Shown: positions 5,770 through 9,803 of the stretch, piece after piece
How the letters are laid out: each line of letters starts with the position of its first letter
Numbering within the stretch: position 1 is the first letter of the stretch
DNA from: an uncultured Prevotella sp.
GTDB taxonomy: Bacteria; Bacteroidota; Bacteroidia; Bacteroidales; Bacteroidaceae
Direction: 5' to 3'
DNA length: 9,803 bases
Assembly (NCBI GenBank): GCA_900769055.1
Contig: CAAGFF010000056.1
Span: 1 to 9,803, forward strand
Made by a program: the position numbers and the translations under genes
Notes under the pieces: generated by a model
What the model was told of the DNA's origin: nothing
What the model saw: only the letters and a program-made list of their open reading frames with translations
Databases searched by the model: none

Positions 5770-7269
5770 TTACTTCCTAAACTTGTTTATACAGTCAATG
5801 TAAGCCTCTACCGATGCCGTCACGATGTCGGTATTTGCTCCGAAACCATAGTACACGTTGCCGTTGTATTCCACCTGCATGTGTACCTTGCCCACATCAT
5901 CAGAGCCTTTGGAGATGGCCTGAATGGTGAACTCCTTCAGCACCATCTGCTTCTGGATGATTTTCTTCAGGGCCTTTATGGCAGCATCTACAGGTCCGTT
6001 ACCCGAGCTGGCCTCCTCAAACTTCTGTCCGCTTATGTCGAGTCCGATGCTTGCGACACTCTTACATCCCATACCTGTCGTTACCTGTAGGAAGTCAAGC
6101 TTCACGGCATGTGAGTCGGCAGTATCGGCACCAGCCAGTATGAGTATGTCGTCATCGGTAATTTCCTTCTTCTTGTCAGCCAGCTCAAGGAACTTCTTGT
6201 AAATCTTGTCCAAACGCTCCTCGTTCTCTATGTCACAACCATTGACATGGAGGCGATATTTCAGCGCTGCCCTACCCGACCTGGCTGTCAGCACGATAGC
6301 ATTGTCATCGAGTCCTACATCCTTCGGGTCCATAATCTCGTATGTCTGTACATTCTTTAGCACACCATCCTGGTGTATGCCGCTTGAATGGGCAAAAGCG
6401 TTGCGTCCTACGATGGCCTTGTTTGGCTGAACGGGCATGTTCATGAGGCTTGACACCATCCTTGACGTGGGATATATCTTTGAGGTATTGATGTTTGTGT
6501 CAATGCCTACATGCTTATGGCATCTGAGTATCATGGCTATCTCCTCAAGCGATGTGTTTCCGGCACGCTCGCCAATACCGTTGATGGTCACCTCTACCTG
6601 TCTTGCGCCATTAAGAACGCCCTGCAAGGTGTTGGCTGTCGCCATGCCAAGGTCGTTGTGGCAATGAGTGGAGATGATGGCATTGTCGATGCCGTTGACA
6701 TTCTCCATCAGATACTTTATCTTTGCTCCATACTCATCGGGCATGCAATATCCGGTGGTGTCGGGTATGTTCACGACTGTCGCACCAGCCTTGATGACAG
6801 CTTCAACTACTCGTGCGAGGTATTCGTTGTCTGTCCTGCCTGCATCCTCGGCGTAGAACTCCACATCCTCTACGTAGCGCTTGGCATAGGCAACAGCCCT
6901 GACAGCACGCTCGATAATCTCCTCACGGGTGGAGTTGAACTTATATTTGATATGGCTGTCGCTCGTTCCGATACCTGTGTGTATACGTTTGCGCTTGGCA
7001 TATTGCAGTGACTCGGCGGCAACGTCAATGTCCTTCTCGACTGCTCGTGTCAATGCACAGATTGTTGGCCACGTAACAGCCTTGGAAATCTCTATCACGG
7101 AGTTGAAGTCTCCAGGTGAGGATATAGGGAACCCAGCCTCAATGACGTCAACCCCCAACTGCTCAAGCTGCTTGGCTACTTGAATTTTCTCAACCGTATT
7201 CAACTGGCATCCTGGTACTTGCTCACCGTCACGAAGTGTTGTGTCAAAAATAAATAGTCTGTCGCTCAT
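5770..7269 (-). CDS. leuA: 2-isopropylmalate synthase
   Basis: LeuA condenses acetyl-CoA with 2-oxoisovalerate to 2-isopropylmalate, the committed step of leucine synthesis. The TIM barrel opens with 'FDTTLRDGEQVPG' (8-20), giving catalytic R13 and metal ligand D14. The metal histidines are H202 and H204 in 'STHCHNDLGMATAN', followed by 'NGIGERAGN' (230-238) and 'SSGIHQDG' (295-302). The part after about residue 365 matches the LeuA dimer regulatory domain ('SSGNGPVDAA'), the usual site of leucine feedback inhibition. At 499 aa it is a normal short-form LeuA. Compared with the paralogue two genes on, it has 'VPG' instead of 'TSGVSF' after the RDGEQ motif, as in true isopropylmalate synthases. 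It is the first enzyme gene after the attenuator; the ATG lies 37 nt past the terminator U-run and has no Shine-Dalgarno sequence. Confidence 0.95.
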   Translation of the reverse strand: MSDRLFIFDTTLRDGEQVPGCQLNTVEKIQVAKQLEQLGVDVIEAGFPISSPGDFNSVIEISKAVTWPTICALTRAVEKDIDVAAESLQYAKRKRIHTGIGTSDSHIKYKFNSTREEIIERAVRAVAYAKRYVEDVEFYAEDAGRTDNEYLARVVEAVIKAGATVVNIPDTTGYCMPDEYGAKIKYLMENVNGIDNAIISTHCHNDLGMATANTLQGVLNGARQVEVTINGIGERAGNTSLEEIAMILRCHKHVGIDTNINTSKIYPTSRMVSSLMNMPVQPNKAIVGRNAFAHSSGIHQDGVLKNVQTYEIMDPKDVGLDDNAIVLTARSGRAALKYRLHVNGCDIENEERLDKIYKKFLELADKKKEITDDDILILAGADTADSHAVKLDFLQVTTGMGCKSVASIGLDISGQKFEEASSGNGPVDAAIKALKKIIQKQMVLKEFTIQAISKGSDDVGKVHMQVEYNGNVYYGFGANTDIVTASVEAYIDCINKFRK

Positions 7270-7306
7270 ATCGTTTATCGTTTATTTATTATTATCTGTT
7301 CTAATT

Positions 7307-7346
7307 AAAAAAAAAGCCTTTCGCACTCGTCGGAAGTGGAAAGGCT
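7307..7346 (-). terminator. Attenuator: intrinsic terminator in the leu leader
   Basis: On the minus strand AGCCTTTC (7346-7339) pairs perfectly with GAAAGGCT (7322-7315). An upper stem, CACTT (7338-7334) with GAGTG (7328-7324), closes a CCGAC loop; one C at 7323 is bulged. A run of nine U (7315-7307, the first paired) follows. This is a textbook Rho-independent terminator placed inside the 5' untranslated region, 37 nt before leuA and 18 nt after the leader peptide stop. It would stop transcription before the operon unless a competing structure forms. Confidence 0.93.
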
Positions 7347-7414
7347 CTATTAGTATCTGAACTGTCAAGCATACATGCATACCTTATCACCTCCGACCTG
7401 GTTTGTAAGTCGAA
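7329..7414 (-). promoter_or_regulatory. Competing protector and antiterminator stems of the attenuator
   Basis: Segment 2, GTCGGAGGTG (7397-7388), can pair with segment 3, CACTTCCGAC (7338-7329), over 10 bp with one G-U. After a 2x2 mismatch the stem extends by AAGG (7385-7382) with CCTT (7344-7341). This removes the 5' arm of the terminator, so it is an antiterminator. Segment 2 can instead pair with segment 1, TTCGAC (7414-7409) with GTCGGA (7397-7392), a 6-bp protector stem that leaves the terminator free. Segments 1 and 2 lie inside the leader peptide reading frame and segment 1 falls among its Ile/Leu codons. The pairings are read directly; the regulatory logic is inference from enterobacterial leu, ilv and trp attenuators. 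Confidence 0.82.
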
Positions 7415-7454
7415 TTCGAATAATAATGCTAAGTATGTTGTTCAATGTTCTCAT
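7365..7454 (-). CDS. Branched-chain amino acid leader peptide, 29 aa
   Basis: A short frame runs from ATG (7454-7452) to TGA (7367-7365), about 22 nt downstream of the predicted transcription start and upstream of the attenuator hairpin. Of 29 residues, 10 are branched-chain: Ile at 7, 10, 11, 12 and 14; Leu at 4, 8 and 16; Val at 20 and 25. The densest part, residues 7-16, begins 'ILSIIIRIRL'; it has three consecutive ATT codons and two CGA arginine codons. A purine-rich AAAAGAAGAAA stretch precedes the ATG. The peptide itself probably has no enzymatic role: its translation would sense charged tRNA-Ile, tRNA-Leu and perhaps tRNA-Val. The codon bias, position and overlap with the RNA switch together make this convincing, although the frame is too short for standard gene finders. 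Confidence 0.85.
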   Translation of the reverse strand: MRTLNNILSIIIRIRLTNQVGGDKVCMYA

Positions 7455-7482
7455 TTTCTTCTTTTGTTATATTTAACGGCTG

Positions 7483-7514
7483 CAAAGGTAAGCATTTTAG
7501 ATGACTCAAACAAA
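7483..7514 (-). promoter_or_regulatory. Bacteroidetes-type promoter of the leu operon
   Basis: On the minus strand a -33 box TTTG (7514-7511) is followed, after exactly 20 bp, by a -7 box TACCTTTG (7490-7483), a full match to the TAnnTTTG consensus. Transcription should start near 7474-7479, about 20-25 nt before the leader peptide ATG. A second TTTG lies directly downstream at 7510-7507, but its 16-bp spacing is wrong. Just upstream, a small A+T hairpin, TTTTTG (7527-7532) with CAAAAA (7536-7541), is of uncertain meaning. Confidence 0.85.
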
Positions 7515-7618
7515 TAATTCGTAATCTTTTTGCGTCAAAAAGTGACATTTCTGCTTGCTGTGTGCGTTTTATCTATCATTTTTATACCTGTGGACATCAG
7601 GCAATGACATGAAAAGTG

Positions 7619-9136
7619 TCAGAAAGAAAGGTCATCAACAGAACCGCCAGCAGCACCCAGAGGGTCATCATCGTTCATACGGCTACCGACAATCTCTCCA
7701 CCCATATCCTCTGTAACGGGTGGACGGTTATAGTTGTCTTCTGGATTGGCAAATCTGGTATACTTGCCGAGGAAGGTCAGAAGCACATCGCCCGTAGCTC
7801 CCTTTCTGTGTTTGGCAATAATAATCTGCGCCATGCCATGAAGATCGTTGCCCTTCTCGTCCTGGAATATGTGATAGTATTCCGGACGGTGAACAAATAC
7901 CACCATGTCGGCATCCTGCTCGATGGCACCAGACTCACGGAGGTCACTCAGTTGCGGGCGCTTGCCCTCCAAGCCCTCACGTCCCTCAACAGTACGGTTG
8001 AGCTGCGAGAGGGCAATGATGGGTATGTCAAGCTCCTTGGCCAGTCCTTTCAGCGAGCGCGAAATGGTAGACACCTCCTCCTGACGGCTGCCAAACTTCA
8101 TGCCATTGGCGTTCATCAGCTGCAGATAGTCAATCATTATTATCTCCACTTTCTTCTCCCTGACAAGTCTTCGGGCTTTGGTCCTCAGTTCAAACACCGA
8201 CAGACCGGGCGTATCATCTATATATATAGGTGCGCCAGTAAGCTTTCTCAGGTTCCTGTCCAAACGTTCCCACTCGTCCCTGCTCAGCTGTCCGTTCAAA
8301 ATCTTCTTTCCCTCAATCTCGCACACGTTGGAGATAAGGCGGTTTACCAACTGTACGTTGTTCATCTCAAGAGAGAAGAATGCAATAGGCTTTCGGAAGT
8401 CAACAGCGATGTTCTTGGCCAGTGACAGCGCAAACGAAGTCTTACCCATGGCAGGACGTCCGGCAAGGATTACGAGGTCAGACTTCTGCCAACCGCTTGT
8501 CATGTCGTCAAGCTTGGTATATCCTGTCGGAATACCAGTCAGACCGCCAGAGTTTGCCGACGCATTCTGCAATATCTGCACAGCCTGATGTATGACCGGG
8601 TCTATCTGAGTATAATCCTGCTTCATGTTCCTCTGCGAAATCTCGAACAGTCTTCCCTCAGCTTCCTGCATAAGGCCGTCTACGTCAACAGTTGGGTCGA
8701 AGGCATCGGTCTCTATGCGGCTGGCATACGAGATAAGCTGACGGGCAAGAAACTTCTGAGCCAGAATCTTGGCATGATATTCTATGTGCGCCGAGGATGC
8801 TACAAGCGAGCTTAGCTCTACAACATATGGCGAGCCACCGACATCTTCAAGCGTGCCCTGACGTGCAAGCTCGTCAGTCACGGTCATTATGTCGACAGGA
8901 TTCTCGTTCATGTTTAGAGTTCTGATGGCGTGGTATATCTTCTGATGACGAGGCTCATAGAAAGTCTCTGGCGACAACAGCTCGCTGACTACGGAGAAGG
9001 CATCCTTGTCGACCATTAGTGCTCCAAGGACAACTTTCTCCACATCCGTAGCCTGAGGCTGTAGGTGGCCATAGGTGTTGTCAATAGCCTGTTGGGGGCG
9101 TTTTCGTGCGTTTGTAGCTTTGGTATTGTCTGCCAT
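7619..9136 (-). CDS. dnaB: Replicative DNA helicase DnaB
   Basis: This is the hexameric 5'-3' helicase that unwinds DNA at the replication fork and interacts with primase. The N-terminal DnaB domain spans about residues 25-130 and begins after a polar tail ('HLQPQATDVEKVVLGALM'). A linker follows to about 195, then a RecA-like ATPase domain to about 465. The Walker A motif is GRPAMGKTS (226-234), the catalytic glutamate E257 in 'SLEM', and Walker B 'IIMIDYLQL' (332-340, D336). Motif 3 is 'ALSQLNR' (375-381), followed by 'LRESGAIEQDAD' (399-410). The length of 505 aa is normal and the ATPase motifs are uninterrupted, so no intein is present. An acidic Gly-rich tail ('DDDPLGAAGGSVDDLSF') follows the helicase core. 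The gene has its own promoter and is separated from the leu promoter by about 100 bp. Confidence 0.97.
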   Translation of the reverse strand: MADNTKATNARKRPQQAIDNTYGHLQPQATDVEKVVLGALMVDKDAFSVVSELLSPETFYEPRHQKIYHAIRTLNMNENPVDIMTVTDELARQGTLEDVGGSPYVVELSSLVASSAHIEYHAKILAQKFLARQLISYASRIETDAFDPTVDVDGLMQEAEGRLFEISQRNMKQDYTQIDPVIHQAVQILQNASANSGGLTGIPTGYTKLDDMTSGWQKSDLVILAGRPAMGKTSFALSLAKNIAVDFRKPIAFFSLEMNNVQLVNRLISNVCEIEGKKILNGQLSRDEWERLDRNLRKLTGAPIYIDDTPGLSVFELRTKARRLVREKKVEIIMIDYLQLMNANGMKFGSRQEEVSTISRSLKGLAKELDIPIIALSQLNRTVEGREGLEGKRPQLSDLRESGAIEQDADMVVFVHRPEYYHIFQDEKGNDLHGMAQIIIAKHRKGATGDVLLTFLGKYTRFANPEDNYNRPPVTEDMGGEIVGSRMNDDDPLGAAGGSVDDLSF

Positions 9137-9187
9137 ATATTGACGGTTTTCTGTGATTTAGCTGTAGCAATCTATCGAAACAGACCA

Positions 9188-9219
9188 CAAAATTAGGCAT
9201 AATTATCGAGACAGCCAAA
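9188..9219 (-). promoter_or_regulatory. Bacteroidetes-type promoter of dnaB
   Basis: On the minus strand TTTG (9219-9216) and TAATTTTG (9195-9188) are separated by exactly 20 bp, a full match to the -33/-7 consensus. The predicted start near 9180-9184 gives a 5' untranslated region of about 45 nt before the dnaB ATG at 9136. It suggests dnaB is transcribed independently of the zinc-ribbon gene upstream. Confidence 0.82.
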
Positions 9220-9266
9220 TGTTTGTCTCCATAAGTGATGATAAAAAAAAGAAGTCAAATATCTTT

Positions 9267-9560
9267 TTACGTCCAGAAAGCCTTCTCGCCAGTGTACTCC
9301 ATCTCTGCTCCGCATTTCGGACAAGTATGCCCGTTCCAATGTTTAATGTTTGGGCTGCCACATCTAAGGCATAGCCTGCCTGCCTCGCTGCGGAATGAGG
9401 GTGCAACGTCACCAATGATGCCTCCAACAACAATGTTCTGTACGGTATGACACTCGCTGCACAGCATAGGAACTATCTCCTGCTGAAACAGTCCCCTACC
9501 CTCATAGATATCTACGGAATATCCACAACTTACGCATCTATACAATTTCTTGCTGGACAT
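9267..9560 (-). CDS. Small double zinc-ribbon protein, 97 aa
   Basis: The protein carries four CxxC pairs: C9/C12 (CVSC), C34/C37 (CSEC), C64/C67 (CLRC) and C80/C83 (CPKC). This fits two zinc-ribbon modules of about 30-50 residues, each holding one zinc with four cysteines. The modules are linked by a hydrophobic, Gly-rich segment, 'IVVGGIIGDVAP' (43-54). There is no signal peptide or membrane segment, so it is probably cytoplasmic and may bind nucleic acid or protein. I do not recognise a named family and assign no function. The ATG at 9560 is the first in the frame, with C9 soon after. It lies upstream of dnaB on the same strand, but dnaB has its own promoter between them. A T-run follows on the minus strand (9249-9242) without a clear hairpin, so the mode of termination is unclear. 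Confidence 0.85.
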   Translation of the reverse strand: MSSKKLYRCVSCGYSVDIYEGRGLFQQEIVPMLCSECHTVQNIVVGGIIGDVAPSFRSEAGRLCLRCGSPNIKHWNGHTCPKCGAEMEYTGEKAFWT

Positions 9561-9622
9561 GCTGGATGATATAATATTTTATGTAAAAAGAGAAGCAGCT
9601 TTAGACCTTATACAGTCCTACA

Positions 9623-9685
9623 TTAAACTATAAACCTTAAACTGAAAACTGTCTACATTAAACCTTAAACTATAAACCTTAAACT
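9623..9685. repeat. Perfect 21-bp direct repeat in A+T-rich intergenic DNA
   Basis: Identical 21-bp copies built from TTAAACTATAAACCTTAAAC plus T lie at 9623-9643 and 9665-9685, 42 bp apart. Shorter variants (CTACATTAAA, CCTTAAAC) occur between and around them. The block lies between the divergent zinc-ribbon gene and the right-edge gene. It looks like the low-complexity, internally repetitive spacer DNA common in Bacteroidales. No function can be read from it. Confidence 0.75.
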
Positions 9686-9719
9686 AACGTGAGTTCGACG
9701 AAATATAAGTGCTTGAAAA

Positions 9720-9751
9720 TTTGGTGATTAGCGAAAATTGTTGTAACTTTA
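9720..9751 (+). promoter_or_regulatory. Bacteroidetes-type promoter of the right-edge gene
   Basis: TTTG at 9720-9723 is followed after exactly 20 bp by TAACTTTA at 9744-9751, a seven-of-eight form of TAnnTTTG with only the last G changed. Transcription would start near 9756-9760, about 30 nt before the ATG at 9790. Confidence 0.7.
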
Positions 9752-9789
9752 TAGTGTTGAATTACAAAGAATTGCAAACAATAATCGCT

Positions 9790-9803
9790 ATGATCACCGA
9801 GGA
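9790..9803 (+). CDS. Start of an unidentified gene (partial)
   Basis: An ATG at 9790-9792 opens a frame reading Met-Ile-Thr-Glu up to the window edge. Its only support is position: it lies about 30 nt downstream of a good promoter and is the first ATG after it in the plus direction. Four codons are too few to identify a product. Confidence 0.5.

Noticed and set aside
7365..7454. Homology of the leader peptide to E. coli LeuL because both contain Val-Gly-Gly near the end
   Set aside because: Three residues are too few, and the bases encoding them are constrained by RNA pairing, so convergence or chance is more likely.
7300..7476. T-box or metabolite-binding riboswitch ahead of leuA
   Set aside because: No T-box sequence or known aptamer core was seen, whereas the coding leader with overlapping stems explains the region.
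7560..7618. Intrinsic terminator after dnaB
   Set aside because: Only a 4-bp CCTG/CAGG stem and scattered U residues are present; too weak to call.
7616..8425. Plus-strand open frame of 269 codons antisense to dnaB
   Set aside because: It is fully explained as the complement of the conserved dnaB helicase domain and has no start context or protein similarity.
9203..9433. Minus-strand open frame of 76 codons overlapping the zinc-ribbon gene
   Set aside because: It overlaps the CxxC-rich frame, which has clear paired cysteines, and extends into the dnaB promoter.

Overview
This window looks like chromosomal DNA of a Bacteroidales bacterium, probably Prevotella or a close relative. The evidence is three promoters of the Bacteroidetes type (TTTG, 20 bp, TAnnTTTG or one mismatch), near absence of Shine-Dalgarno sequences, moderate G+C, the protein sequences, and intergenic repeats of a kind I associate with that group. 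The genus call is inference; no 16S or other phylogenetic marker was compared.

Layout. Positions 3-164 (+) hold the C-terminal end of a protein that is probably pyruvate kinase. It is followed by an imperfect 24-bp direct repeat and a 179-aa protein of unknown function (234-773, +). A strong hairpin at 774-801 separates this from a convergent minus-strand operon at 902-7514. In transcription order the operon is: promoter, 29-codon leader peptide, attenuator, leuA, leuC, leuD, a second LeuA-like enzyme best read as (R)-citramalate synthase, a 248-bp gap filled with intergenic repeats, and leuB. Upstream, also on the minus strand, lie dnaB (7619-9136) with its own promoter and a small double zinc-ribbon protein (9267-9560). 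At the right edge a plus-strand promoter (9720-9751) leads to a start codon at 9790, whose gene runs out of the window.

How the genes work together. LeuA starts leucine synthesis from 2-oxoisovalerate. Citramalate synthase starts a threonine-independent isoleucine route from pyruvate. Both products can be processed by the same isomerase (LeuCD) and dehydrogenase (LeuB), so the operon probably serves both leucine and isoleucine.

The most notable feature is upstream of leuA and too short for ordinary gene calling. It is a leader peptide with 5 Ile, 3 Leu and 2 Val in 29 residues, including three Ile codons in a row. It overlaps three mutually exclusive RNA pairings: a protector stem, an antiterminator and an intrinsic terminator. 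This is the architecture of translation-coupled transcription attenuation, and its isoleucine bias fits the presence of the citramalate gene. No mobile element, CRISPR array, tRNA or rRNA was found.
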